From assembly GCF_001425265.1 (NCBI RefSeq), contig NZ_LMEC01000011.1, positions 754,412-818,411 on the forward strand: 64,000 bases of DNA, written 5' to 3'. The stretch comes from Massilia sp. Root418. GTDB lineage: Bacteria; Pseudomonadota; Gammaproteobacteria; Burkholderiales; Burkholderiaceae_D. Made by a program: the position numbers and the translations under genes. The notes under the pieces were generated by a model. The model worked only from the letters and a program-made list of their open reading frames with translations. It had not been told where the DNA came from and did no database searches. Shown here piece by piece: positions 27,911-34,775 of this stretch (its first letter is position 1; every line of letters starts with the position of its first letter).

Positions 27911-28657
27911 TTATTGGGATTTGTTGTGGCGAGCGGTGATGCGTTCAATCGCTTGCCGTAGGGTTTCTTTGGCCGGCCGCAGCGCGCGTACCATGGCCGG
28001 CATGTCGGGCTTGTTCAACTGGTCGATCCACAACGCGGTGGCGCCGCCGCGATACTTCACGGCGTCGGCGCGGTTCGGGTGGGTGAACCGGCTGCGGAAG
28101 AACGCGGCTTCGTAGTCCCGGATCGCGTCAGCTTCGATCGCCGGCGGCAATGTCACGCTGCCAGTGCAGATGCGGCCGCCGTCCCAGACGTTGAAATGCG
28201 GCGCGTGCTGCAGCTGGGTGGCCGGTCCAGGGCGCGCAGAGTCGCGTAGCGCGAACACGTACCAGTCGCCGGGAACCACTACGAACACCAGGGCAGGATG
28301 CGCCACGTCGCCGCTTCGCTCGCCCATCTCAGCGGCCCGCGCGTTGGCCTTGAACCAGCTGCGGCGGATCGACGCGGGCACCCACCAGGCGATCATGTTT
28401 GCCGACGTGTACAGCAGATTCTCCGGCACGAATCCGCCAAATGCGGTAGCTGCGCCGACGGCACGGGCGAAGGTGGCCAAGTTGGCTTTCGACAGCGGCG
28501 CGCCGGCGCCGATCATTTTGCGCTGCGGGTTCTCCGGGTCCAAATGCACAGGGTGGGCCGTGGCGTAAACCTGGCCCGAGCCGGTGCGGTACATGAGCAG
28601 TGCGTCCGTCAAGCGCAGGCGTGTTTCGCCCTGCGAGATCACGTTCACGCGGGTCAT
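27911..28657 (-). CDS. PRTRC system protein B, E2-like
   Basis: The 248-residue protein is the PRTRC B type. The segment HFNVWDGGRICTGS has Cys164 after an HxN-type motif, closely like the E2 active site (HPNI...GxICL), consistent with its reported grouping among prokaryotic E2-like proteins. It would carry a ubiquitin-like protein as a thioester. Its ATG overlaps the protein F stop (ATGA at 28657-28654), and GGAG precedes the start. Confidence 0.88.
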   Translation of the reverse strand: MTRVNVISQGETRLRLTDALLMYRTGSGQVYATAHPVHLDPENPQRKMIGAGAPLSKANLATFARAVGAATAFGGFVPENLLYTSANMIAWWVPASIRRSWFKANARAAEMGERSGDVAHPALVFVVVPGDWYVFALRDSARPGPATQLQHAPHFNVWDGGRICTGSVTLPPAIEADAIRDYEAAFFRSRFTHPNRADAVKYRGGATALWIDQLNKPDMPAMVRALRPAKETLRQAIERITARHNKSQ

Positions 28658-29736
28658 ATTGGTTCTCCAATTAGTTCGATAAGGCGCTCGGTCAGCGCGG
28701 CTAGCTCTATCATCTTCTCGGTCCTGGCCATGTATTCCTTGACGGCCTTGGCGTTGAGATGAACCGGCCGCTCATCGATGAAGTCGACGTATTCGCCGCA
28801 CTGGCCGAGATCGTTCAGCCAGTCGTCAATGACGGCACCCACCACATCGCCGTCGCGCCACAGCAGCACCATGCAACCATCGATGGTGTAGTGGCCGGAC
28901 TGGAAGGTGCCGCAGTGCCAGGGCTGAAGGTTGAAACCCGGGCGGGCCGCGAATTCAGCGATGGCGTCGCAAGCCGCGATCACGCTTTTTTCGTACTCCC
29001 CGCGCGCAGCGCGCACAATCGCTTCTCGCGACGCAACGCGTTGCGGTTTTGCCGCCCAGCGGGGCATGTCAGCGTAGAAGCGGGCGCGCGTCATCAGGTC
29101 TGCGGTATCGTCCTCCGCGTCAGCGCCAGCGGCGACGTTGGGAATCCTGCCATCCTCGCGTGCGTTCTGAATCAGTTCTTCGTCGTTTTCCGATTCTTGC
29201 CAGTACAACGCCTCCGCCCAATCAGCAGCCGCCATGGGGTTCAGCGACTCGGGCATGCGCAGCAGGCAGTCGTACAGCACCGCTAGCACCGTTTGCCCGA
29301 AGCCTTCGAGGCAACTTTCGAGTTGTCCTGCGCCGCGCGCCAGCGCGACGCGGGGTATATCGCTGTTTTGGTTCCGCGTGATGCAGAACCAGCCGAGGGG
29401 CGAGGTGGTGTCGGCGTGCACGCCGGTCTGGTCTTCCAGCTGCTGCACGTGCAGGTCCCAGCGGAATTGCTTGGTCGGGAACCTGACCTGCAGCGCCGTC
29501 CACCAGGTGGTGAGCGCGTGCATCGACATTTCGCGTTCGTCGGGTTCGTTGAACACTTCGATCAGGCGCGCATTGGGGCCCGGGACGAGCATGTCGTCGG
29601 TCACCACGCCCGCCTCGAGCAGAGCGAGGGCAAGCGGCGCTGCGAGCCCTGTCTCGCCAGGGATGTACAGCTCGAACGGGATGCCGTCGGCGATGCGCGG
29701 CAGCGCCGTCGGCGAGGTGGGGGAGAGCTGCATCAT
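28654..29736 (-). CDS. PRTRC system protein F
   Basis: The 360-residue protein matches the PRTRC F pattern: IPFELYIPGETGLAAPLALALLEAGVVTDD near the start, a middle segment with WHCGTFQSGHYTIDGCMVLLWRD and an alpha-helical C terminus. The biochemical role is unknown. The start MMQL at 29736 overlaps the stop of the small upstream gene by 4 nt. A longer open frame to 30360 is a read-through of other genes and was not used. Confidence 0.85.
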   Translation of the reverse strand: MMQLSPTSPTALPRIADGIPFELYIPGETGLAAPLALALLEAGVVTDDMLVPGPNARLIEVFNEPDEREMSMHALTTWWTALQVRFPTKQFRWDLHVQQLEDQTGVHADTTSPLGWFCITRNQNSDIPRVALARGAGQLESCLEGFGQTVLAVLYDCLLRMPESLNPMAAADWAEALYWQESENDEELIQNAREDGRIPNVAAGADAEDDTADLMTRARFYADMPRWAAKPQRVASREAIVRAARGEYEKSVIAACDAIAEFAARPGFNLQPWHCGTFQSGHYTIDGCMVLLWRDGDVVGAVIDDWLNDLGQCGEYVDFIDERPVHLNAKAVKEYMARTEKMIELAALTERLIELIGEPI

Positions 29737-29945
29737 GGCAGCACCGACTGTTCGGCTGCGGGCGCGAGCCAGCGCGCGCCGGAGCCTGCGCGGGCTGCGG
29801 CGATGACGCGGGCCACCTGCTGGGCGGCCGGCTTGCCAACGGCGTTCCTGGTCAGCGCGGTCGCTGGACGTGGCGCCGGCGACAGCGAGCCGGTTTCGCG
29901 CAACTGCGCGATCAACTTCGCGCGGATGACGGCGGCCGGCTTCAT
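29733..29945 (-). CDS. Small basic protein between PRTRC C and F
   Basis: This 70-residue frame starts at an ATG that overlaps the protein C stop (ATGA, 29945-29942) and ends overlapping the start of F. It is basic and Ala/Pro-rich, with IRAKLIAQLRETGS and KPAAQQVARVIAAARAGSG as probable helices. No family is recognised. The two-sided coupling is the main evidence that it is real. Confidence 0.65.
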   Translation of the reverse strand: MKPAAVIRAKLIAQLRETGSLSPAPRPATALTRNAVGKPAAQQVARVIAAARAGSGARWLAPAAEQSVLP

Positions 29946-30415
29946 GCGTGAACTTCCTGGGCGACGCTGCAGTGGGCCAGGTGCAGGGCGCGCAAAAACG
30001 ACACGGTGCTGTCCGCCACACTGCTCGGCGGGCATTGGCGCAGCAGCGCTTGCGTATGGCGGATTGCGTAGTGCGCGCGCGGCTCGCTATGGAACCAGCC
30101 GATATTGTCCAGTTCGGCCAGGTCGCGTACAAGTTTTCCGATGTTTTCCACCGGCGCGACGACCACCAAGCGGCGTGCGCCGTCGATCGACGCCTTGATG
30201 TGCTTCTGGCCCTTCGTCCCCACCGCGCGGCGGAACGAGTAGGTATTTTTGTTCCCGACCACCTCAGGGCCTTCGATGTCGGCGCTCGTGATCTCCGGGT
30301 AGACGTTGGCGTAGAAGTCGCGTACCTGGCTGAGGCTGAACGCCGGGTTCGGGTCGGCAAGCTTGACGCTGTTGTATTTGAATTCGCGCTGCAGTTCCTG
30401 GGTGGTGATGCTCAT
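29942..30415 (-). CDS. PRTRC system protein C (ubiquitin-like) with C-terminal extension
   Basis: Residues 1-69 match the short PRTRC C/Prok_Ub domain (FKYNSVKLADPNPAFSL, VRDFYANVYPEI, YSFRRAVGTKG). Family proteins usually stop at about GTKG. Here the frame continues for 88 residues (VVVAPVENIGKLVRDLAEL, GWFHSEPRAHYAIR), with no internal start evident. The C-terminal part may be a fused gene of its own. If the JAMM peptidase A cuts after Gly69, a conjugatable Ubl would result. It lies 9 nt after protein E. Confidence 0.87.
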   Translation of the reverse strand: MSITTQELQREFKYNSVKLADPNPAFSLSQVRDFYANVYPEITSADIEGPEVVGNKNTYSFRRAVGTKGQKHIKASIDGARRLVVVAPVENIGKLVRDLAELDNIGWFHSEPRAHYAIRHTQALLRQCPPSSVADSTVSFLRALHLAHCSVAQEVHA

Positions 30416-30424
30416 GTCAATTCC

Positions 30425-31330
30425 TTAGAAGAGGTCGAGGGTGAAGACGTCTACAACGCCGTCGGGGCCTACCACGCCCAGCGGCGCCCCAGCCCCCGGC
30501 GCAGGAGCCTCGCCGCCGCCGGCGACCGCCGCGTTTGGCGCCGCAGCCGCGCCGGGTGCTGGTGCAGCACCGCCGTCGGCATCCGCCGCGTCCGGCGCCG
30601 CAGCCGCGCCGGGTGCTGGAGTAGCACTGCCGTCGGCGCCCGCCGCGTCCGGCACCGCAGCCGCGCCTGGTGCTGGAGCAGCATCGCCGTCGGCGCCCGC
30701 CGCGTCCGGCGCCGCAGCAGCGCCGGTTGCTGGAGCAGCACCGCCGTCGGCATCCGCCGCGTCCGGCGCCGCAGCCGTGCCTGGTGCTGGAGCAGCACCG
30801 CCGTCGGCGCCGGCCGCGCCCGGCGCCGCAGCAAGGCCGGTTGCTGGAGCAGCACCGCCGTCGGCATCCGCCGCGTCCGGCGCCGCAGCCGCGCCTGGTG
30901 CTGAAGCAGCACCGCCGTTGGCGCCCGCCGCGCCCGGCGCCGCAGCAGCGCCGGTTGCTGGAGCAGCACCGCTGTTGGCGGCCGCCGCAGCAGCGGCCAG
31001 CTTGTCCGCCTGCGGTTTCGGCCCGCGCTTTGCGCCCGCCGCCTTAGGCTTGCTGACGGCGGCGCCAGCGGCGCTGTCTTGCTCGTCGCCGGCAGCTTCC
31101 TGGGCCTGCTCGGCCAGGCTCTTCTTGGGTGCTTGCCAGATCAGCACTGCCTCCGCAAAGCCCTCGTCCAGCTCAGCGGCGGTGCCGATCAGCGACAGTG
31201 GGCGCAAGGTGGGCTTTGCCTTCGTGTCCGTCGGCGCCTGCGTGACGCCGATGCGCAGGTTTTCACCTTCCGCGCAGACGGTCACCAGCAGGGTGCCGCC
31301 TTGCGCAAGTTTCTCGATAGCTGAGAACAT
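30425..31330 (-). CDS. PRTRC system protein E with 8 tandem 19-residue repeats
   Basis: The 301-residue protein starts MFSAIEKLAQGGTLLVTVCAEG (PRTRC E domain to about residue 70), followed by a Lys-rich linker (about 95-112). Residues 125-276 are eight near-identical 19-residue repeats of Ala, Pro, Gly and Asp (consensus APGAAAAPDAADADGGAAP). The last residues, VVGPDGVVDVFTLDLF, resume the normal C terminus. The start at 31330 is set by GGAG 6 nt upstream. Such acidic Ala/Pro repeats are likely extended and unstructured. Confidence 0.88.
   Translation of the reverse strand: MFSAIEKLAQGGTLLVTVCAEGENLRIGVTQAPTDTKAKPTLRPLSLIGTAAELDEGFAEAVLIWQAPKKSLAEQAQEAAGDEQDSAAGAAVSKPKAAGAKRGPKPQADKLAAAAAAANSGAAPATGAAAAPGAAGANGGAASAPGAAAAPDAADADGGAAPATGLAAAPGAAGADGGAAPAPGTAAAPDAADADGGAAPATGAAAAPDAAGADGDAAPAPGAAAVPDAAGADGSATPAPGAAAAPDAADADGGAAPAPGAAAAPNAAVAGGGEAPAPGAGAPLGVVGPDGVVDVFTLDLF
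30503..30958. repeat. 57-bp tandem repeat, 8 copies, inside PRTRC E
   Basis: Eight 57-bp units encode the 19-residue repeats of PRTRC protein E. Copies differ by only a few bases, so the array is likely recent and unstable in copy number. Long antisense frames here (for example 30,441-31,883) are repeat artefacts. Confidence 0.93.
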
Positions 31331-31346
31331 CACTTCTCCTTCGGGG

Positions 31347-31784
31347 TTAGAGCACATGGCTCGAATAGATTGGGCGGCGTGCGGTGCCCCGGCGCACGAT
31401 TCTGTTTTCGCTGACCAGCAAGGCGAGCAGCGGTCGCATACTGGTGATCCGCAGATCGAAGCGGCTGCAGAGGTCTCTGGCGTCCATTTCGCGCAGGCGC
31501 AGCGCCTCTACGATGCGCGCGTGCAGCGCGGTGTCGAGCAGCGCGGCCAGATCCGGCGCCCGCCGGCTGCACGTGAGGTGCTGCGCAACATGCTTGGCGC
31601 AGTCGTCTTGGCTCGGGTAGCTCAATTGGCGGCCGGCAACGGCGCCGCCGTGCAGCGTGCTGTAGACGGTGTAGGGCGTGCCGCGCAGTGGCGTGCGGCG
31701 GACGGTGTGCTTGCCTACCTGCAGCGGGGAAAAATCGCGCTGGTGGTTCCGATCGAGGCGCTGATATGGTTCGGGGTTTCGCAT
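31347..31784 (-). CDS. Hypothetical phage early protein
   Basis: The 145-residue basic protein is read from ATG 31784, 4 nt after the stop of the preceding small gene. An in-frame ATG at 31823 would overlap that gene. The C-terminal 60 residues (ALHARIVEALRLREMDARDLCSRFDLRITSMRPLLALLVSENRIVRRG) look like a winged-helix DNA-binding domain with a recognition-helix and wing pattern. That suggests a regulator or DNA-binding accessory for the PRTRC operon, but no family is recognised. Confidence 0.65.
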   Translation of the reverse strand: MRNPEPYQRLDRNHQRDFSPLQVGKHTVRRTPLRGTPYTVYSTLHGGAVAGRQLSYPSQDDCAKHVAQHLTCSRRAPDLAALLDTALHARIVEALRLREMDARDLCSRFDLRITSMRPLLALLVSENRIVRRGTARRPIYSSHVL

Positions 31785-31788
31785 GTGT

Positions 31789-32001
31789 TCAGTCGGTGTC
31801 GTTTGCTTGGGCTCGTTTCGCATCGAACCGCAGCTGCTTTTGCGCTTCTCGCGCCGCGCGGCGGCGGTTGCTATCAGCCTTGAGCCGGATGGCGATAGCT
31901 AGGGTCTTGTGGTTCATGGCCTGGTCGAACGTCATGTTCACCAATGCGCAGTCGCGATACGCGCGGCGCAGCTCGGCGATGGTGTGGTCCTTGCTGGCCA
32001 T
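31789..32001 (-). CDS. Hypothetical small phage protein
   Basis: The 70-residue, highly basic, helical protein contains HTIAELRRAYRDCALVNMTF and an Arg/Lys-rich C terminus (RRRAAREAQKQLRF). No family recognised. It starts 6 nt after the probable 33-residue frame upstream. Confidence 0.6.
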   Translation of the reverse strand: MASKDHTIAELRRAYRDCALVNMTFDQAMNHKTLAIAIRLKADSNRRRAAREAQKQLRFDAKRAQANDTD

Positions 32002-32006
32002 GTTGG

Positions 32007-32108
32007 TTAAAAGCCGTGCCTGTAGATGTGCAGGGCGCGGCGTGCAGCGGTCAGCACGCCGGCGCCGCAGCGGCGGAGGTGGCGGTAAGTGTGGTAGAGG
32101 GTGCGCAT
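32007..32108 (-). CDS. Possible 33-residue basic peptide
   Basis: A short frame begins MRTLYHTYRHLRRCG and stops at TAA 32009-32007, ending 5 nt before the next start. It fills an otherwise empty gap between two operon genes and is Arg/His-rich. Evidence is spacing and codon continuity only; there is no recognised homologue. Confidence 0.4.
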   Translation of the reverse strand: MRTLYHTYRHLRRCGAGVLTAARRALHIYRHGF

Positions 32109-32150
32109 GTACTGATCTGTGGTCGTCGGTGGGAAGCTCGTGCAGGGGTA

Positions 32151-32678
32151 TCAGTACTGGCGGGCGGGCGCACGACGATGCTCGACGGGCCGGGCTGGCA
32201 CTTCTGGCAGGGCAAAGCCGGTCTTGACGAGTACGGCGCGGCGTTCGTGCGAGCGGGTTGTTCCGCCTCCATCGATTACGCCGCGGCGCACCAGCTGCGA
32301 CCCCACTTTGAACTTTTGCGCGGTCGTCATAGCGTTGAGCATCGCCAGGATGATCTGCTCGGCCGCCAGCAGTTCTTCGGCCAATAGGTCCGCGCTGTTG
32401 GCTGGGGCGCGGTCACTGGCTGTGTTCGCGGTTTGCATCTGGCGGCCCCAAATTTCACGGCCTTCTGCGACGCCCGCATAGAACGCGTCGAAACTCGTGG
32501 TCCCTTCCTTGTACGGGCATTGGAGCGCCGCCTCGCGCAGCAGGAATTGCAGGACCGCCCGCGCGCCGGCGACGTAGGCCGCACTGCGCGCCGGCCTGGT
32601 CGGCGGGAACGCATCGTCCATGAGCTGGTTGAGCAGGCAGGTGGAGTTAGGCGCCGAGGCGCGGGCATTGGTGGTCAT
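32151..32678 (-). CDS. Hypothetical phage early protein
   Basis: The 175-residue protein starts MTTNARASAPNST at 32678, chosen because AAGGAAG stands just upstream. A helical central part (RSAAYVAGARAVLQFLLREAA, FYAGVAEGREIWGRQ) is followed by a region rich in Ala/Glu/Leu (SADLLAEELLAAEQIILAML). No known domain. The frame is open back to 32783, but the added residues have low-complexity composition. Confidence 0.68.
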   Translation of the reverse strand: MTTNARASAPNSTCLLNQLMDDAFPPTRPARSAAYVAGARAVLQFLLREAALQCPYKEGTTSFDAFYAGVAEGREIWGRQMQTANTASDRAPANSADLLAEELLAAEQIILAMLNAMTTAQKFKVGSQLVRRGVIDGGGTTRSHERRAVLVKTGFALPEVPARPVEHRRAPARQY

Positions 32679-32826
32679 GCTTCTTCCTTGTGATGGGGGT
32701 GACGGTGACGCCGCAGGCGCCGAAATAGGTAAGGGCGGCCAAGTGCACCGCCGCGCTGTCCGAGCCGATCGCGCTATATGCAACCAGGCGGGACAACGTG
32801 CGGACGGTGACGTGGAAGGCGTTCAT
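32647..32826 (-). CDS. Small phage protein overlapping its neighbour
   Basis: The 59-residue frame starts MNAFHVTVRTLSRLVAYSAI, with FGACGVTVTPITRKK near the end. It resembles the small phage proteins of the general form xxYxVxxR...YxAIGxxSxxxxxxAxxxFGxCxxxVxP, whose function is unknown. Its end overlaps the next gene by 32 nt in another frame, a compact phage layout. Confidence 0.6.
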   Translation of the reverse strand: MNAFHVTVRTLSRLVAYSAIGSDSAAVHLAALTYFGACGVTVTPITRKKHDHQCPRLGA

Positions 32827-32833
32827 TTGCTAC

Positions 32834-33106
32834 TCAGTAGGAACCTGCCGCAGCTGAGGCGCCAGCCTGCGATCCCGTCGGTCCATGAGTTGGCGGCTGG
32901 TGTGTCTGCGCGTCGAGCGCCACCAAGTCAAGCAGCTTTGCGCCGACTGGTTCGCCTGCGTTGCACATCATGTAGGCGAGCAGACTAGCGAAGTAGAACG
33001 TACGGTCGTCGGTTTCAGCCTTTGAGGTGCCGGGGAAGCGCGTTAATGCGCAGTCCGCGCATTGGGCTAGCGTGATGGCGATTTGAGCATGCGCCATGCC
33101 AGTCAC
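32834..33106 (-). CDS. Hypothetical phage protein
   Basis: The 90-residue protein has a GTG start (33106) overlapping the previous stop; an ATG at 33097 is the alternative. It contains CADCALTRFPGTSKAET and a helix YFASLLAYMMCNAGEPVGAKLL, then a Gln/Thr/Pro-rich tail. No family recognised. Confidence 0.6.
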   Translation of the reverse strand: MTGMAHAQIAITLAQCADCALTRFPGTSKAETDDRTFYFASLLAYMMCNAGEPVGAKLLDLVALDAQTHQPPTHGPTGSQAGASAAAGSY

Positions 33107-33333
33107 CGTCCCAAGCCAGCAGCGCGCATGGCTGTGGCGAAAGGGACAGCGCCGGGGACGTCCTCATTGGTGAGGACCAGCGTCTCATCGGGCATCGAGC
33201 GCAGTCGGCGCGTCGATGGCTTTTCATCGTAGTCGTAAATTACCGACTTGCCATAGAACTTGGCCAAGGATGCCGCATTCCGAGACTTGCCGCAGCCCTG
33301 GGGGCCGTAAATCACGAGTGCTGTGGATGTCAT
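33103..33333 (-). CDS. Small P-loop protein, first gene of the leftward operon
   Basis: The 76-residue protein starts STALVIYGPQGCGKSRNA, a clean Walker A (GPQGCGKS), then Asp/Glu-rich DYDEKPSTRR and VLTNEDVPGAVPFATAM. It is too short for a complete AAA or helicase domain, so it is either a truncated NTPase or a small nucleotide-binding regulator. GGAG stands 5 nt before its ATG, 26 nt after the predicted pL transcript start. Confidence 0.7.
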   Translation of the reverse strand: MTSTALVIYGPQGCGKSRNAASLAKFYGKSVIYDYDEKPSTRRLRSMPDETLVLTNEDVPGAVPFATAMRAAGLGR

Positions 33334-33365
33334 TGCCTACTCCATCGGTGGTTGCGATGGAGCTA

Positions 33366-33394
33366 TTATTAGGCATGCCTAAAATCTAAGTCAA
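33366..33394 (-). promoter_or_regulatory. Phage pL promoter with embedded operator OL1
   Basis: On the minus strand, -35 TTGACT (33394-33389), a 17-bp spacer and -10 TAATAA (33371-33366) form a strong sigma-70 promoter. The 14-bp operator TTAGGCATGCCTAA (33369-33382) overlaps the -10 by 3 bp, so repressor binding would block it. It should drive the whole PRTRC-containing operon. Confidence 0.85.
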
Positions 33395-33450
33395 CATAAA
33401 TCTTCGGTATGCCTAAATTATTTTGCCTTGGATTGCTTAGATATGCCTAA
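33369..33450. promoter_or_regulatory. Left operator set OL (three 14-bp sites, 34 bp apart)
   Basis: TTAGGCATGCCTAA at 33369, TTCGGTATGCCTAA at 33403 and TTAGATATGCCTAA at 33437 are spaced exactly 34 bp. The first is a perfect palindrome; the others differ by one base in an arm. They match the right operators at 34697-34767. Confidence 0.88.
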
Positions 33451-34010
33451 AGAGTCTTAGGGCGGGTCGCGTCATCCGCTCGGCGTTTTTCCATCTGCCG
33501 TTCGTACTCTGCGCGGTAGCTCGGGGATGAAATTTCGACCACGCAGAAGCTGTTGATGCTGCAGAGCAGTTTTACGTAGATCTCTGGCTTTGACCAGGTG
33601 GCTGAATAAGTCGAGGGCGATGAGATTGGCCCGGCTGTTGGAGGCCCAAACCTGCCCGTGATTGATTCTTGAATTTCCGAGAGCCGGCCAGTACCAGCAG
33701 CCTTAACGCTGAGTTTCTCGAAGGTTGCCTGTCGGCTGATTTGCGCCTCGAACGTGGCATAGGCGGCCCATTTTGGGCGGCTAGCTGGGTCAGGTAAATG
33801 GAGTTGGCCGAGCAAGGATCCATCTGTGTGGCGGTACGGGGCATCAATCCAACACGGAGTTTTACTCTTGTCGGTATTGATGGGGCAAACTTTTGGAGCG
33901 ACCTTCAGCGTCCCACCAATAGGTATGCCCAGAACCACGATCGGCTCGGCAGCTGTGGCAGGAAAGGCCAGGAATGATGCCAATGCAACCGAAAGGGGTA
34001 GGGTTCTCAT
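33447..34010 (-). CDS. Exported hypothetical protein in the immunity region
   Basis: The 187-residue protein has a signal peptide (MRTLPLSVALASFLAFPATAA), then a mature domain with several cysteines (VCPINTDKSKTPCWID, LLCSINSFCVVEIS) and repeated short beta strands. It sits downstream of the cI-like gene, the place of rexAB in lambda, so it is probably expressed in the lysogen. Superinfection exclusion or another lysogenic-conversion role is possible, but no family is recognised. Its stop codon falls inside the third OL site. Confidence 0.78.
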   Translation of the reverse strand: MRTLPLSVALASFLAFPATAAEPIVVLGIPIGGTLKVAPKVCPINTDKSKTPCWIDAPYRHTDGSLLGQLHLPDPASRPKWAAYATFEAQISRQATFEKLSVKAAGTGRLSEIQESITGRFGPPTAGPISSPSTYSATWSKPEIYVKLLCSINSFCVVEISSPSYRAEYERQMEKRRADDATRPKTL

Positions 34011-34022
34011 GGACGCAGACGG

Positions 34023-34697
34023 TTAGAAATGATCGCCTTCGCGGCGCACAATTCGCCCGATGATGATGCACTCGTTCCCTTGGCACTGGCGGCGATAGAA
34101 TCTGCGCTGATCTGCGTTGTCCGACATCAGCCACCAGCTGCCAGCATCGCGAGACATGCGCTTTACAACGGCTTCCCCATCGTAATTCACAGCAAACACG
34201 CCGTTGTCGATAGGTGTCTTATCTGCAAGGTTGATGACGACCGTATCGCCTTCGTAAAAGGTGGGTTCCATGCTTTCCCCTTTTACCTGAATCGCCAGCA
34301 AATTTTTAGGGTCATAACCTTTGCGGTCTACCCATCCTTTCGGTATGTCTTGGACGCCGCCATCGCGACGATCAGGTTCCGTCTGAAAGCCAGTGATGCC
34401 AGCTTGCAGTCGAAGGCTGACCTTTGGGATTTGGTAGGAGGTCGACTGGTCGGCGGCGACAACACGCTGAGCCCCGGGGAAAAGGTCTACGATGTTTTCG
34501 ACACCATGGAGCAGCCAGTCGGGGGAAATATCCAACGCGTTGCACACCTTTACTAGATTCGCTCCCTCGATCATTTTTGTCTCGCCATTTTCCCAGTCCG
34601 TGACGGTTGGCGGGGATACGCCAATCAGCCGTGCGAAGGCAGATTTCTTTAGATTTTTTGCCTCGCGGGCTTGTGATAGTCGTGTATGCCAATTCAT
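34023..34697 (-). CDS. cI: CI-like phage repressor (XRE HTH + S24 peptidase)
   Basis: The 224-residue protein has an N-terminal helix-turn-helix (FARLIGVSPPTVTDWENGE, about 21-39) and a C-terminal LexA/CI-type S24 domain with catalytic Ser142 (GESMEPT) and Lys179 (AVVKRMS). A potential autocleavage bond is Ala99-Gly100 (RLQAGITG). RecA-stimulated self-cleavage in the SOS response would induce the prophage. Its ATG (34697-34695) abuts an operator whose minus-strand text TAGGATTACCTA supplies an AGGA ribosome site. Confidence 0.93.
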   Translation of the reverse strand: MNWHTRLSQAREAKNLKKSAFARLIGVSPPTVTDWENGETKMIEGANLVKVCNALDISPDWLLHGVENIVDLFPGAQRVVAADQSTSYQIPKVSLRLQAGITGFQTEPDRRDGGVQDIPKGWVDRKGYDPKNLLAIQVKGESMEPTFYEGDTVVINLADKTPIDNGVFAVNYDGEAVVKRMSRDAGSWWLMSDNADQRRFYRRQCQGNECIIIGRIVRREGDHF

Positions 34698-34767
34698 TAG
34701 GTAATCCTAACAATTCATGCATTAGATATGCCTAAATGTTCTTGCTTTTATCTTTAGGGATGCCTAA
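34697..34767. promoter_or_regulatory. Right operator set OR (three 14-bp sites)
   Basis: TTAGGTAATCCTAA (34697), TTAGATATGCCTAA (34722; identical to the 33437 site) and TTAGGGATGCCTAA (34754), plus a half-site TTAGG at 34770-34774. Spacings are 25, 32 and 16 bp. The first touches the cI start codon and the third sits in pR. Confidence 0.88.
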
Positions 34768-34770
34768 AAT
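34742..34770 (+). promoter_or_regulatory. Phage pR promoter
   Basis: -35 TTGCTT (34742-34747), a 17-bp spacer and -10 TAAAAT (34765-34770). The operator at 34754-34767 overlaps the -10 by 3 bp, the same geometry as in pL. Transcription should begin near 34776-34777, which is the cro ATG itself, so the message may be leaderless. Confidence 0.82.
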
Positions 34771-34775
34771 TAGGT

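Noticed and set aside
28654..30360. 568-residue reading of PRTRC F
   Set aside because: The added N-terminal part runs through two other frames; the MMQL start at 29736 matches family length and couples to the upstream stop.
30503..30958. CRISPR array
   Set aside because: Units are 57 bp with no unique spacers and lie in frame inside a gene; no cas genes. The 19-bp repeats at 10613 likewise have no spacers.
30441..31883. 480-residue plus-strand frame across PRTRC E
   Set aside because: Created by the 57-bp repeat read in antisense; Pro/Ala/Ser low-complexity with no ribosome site.
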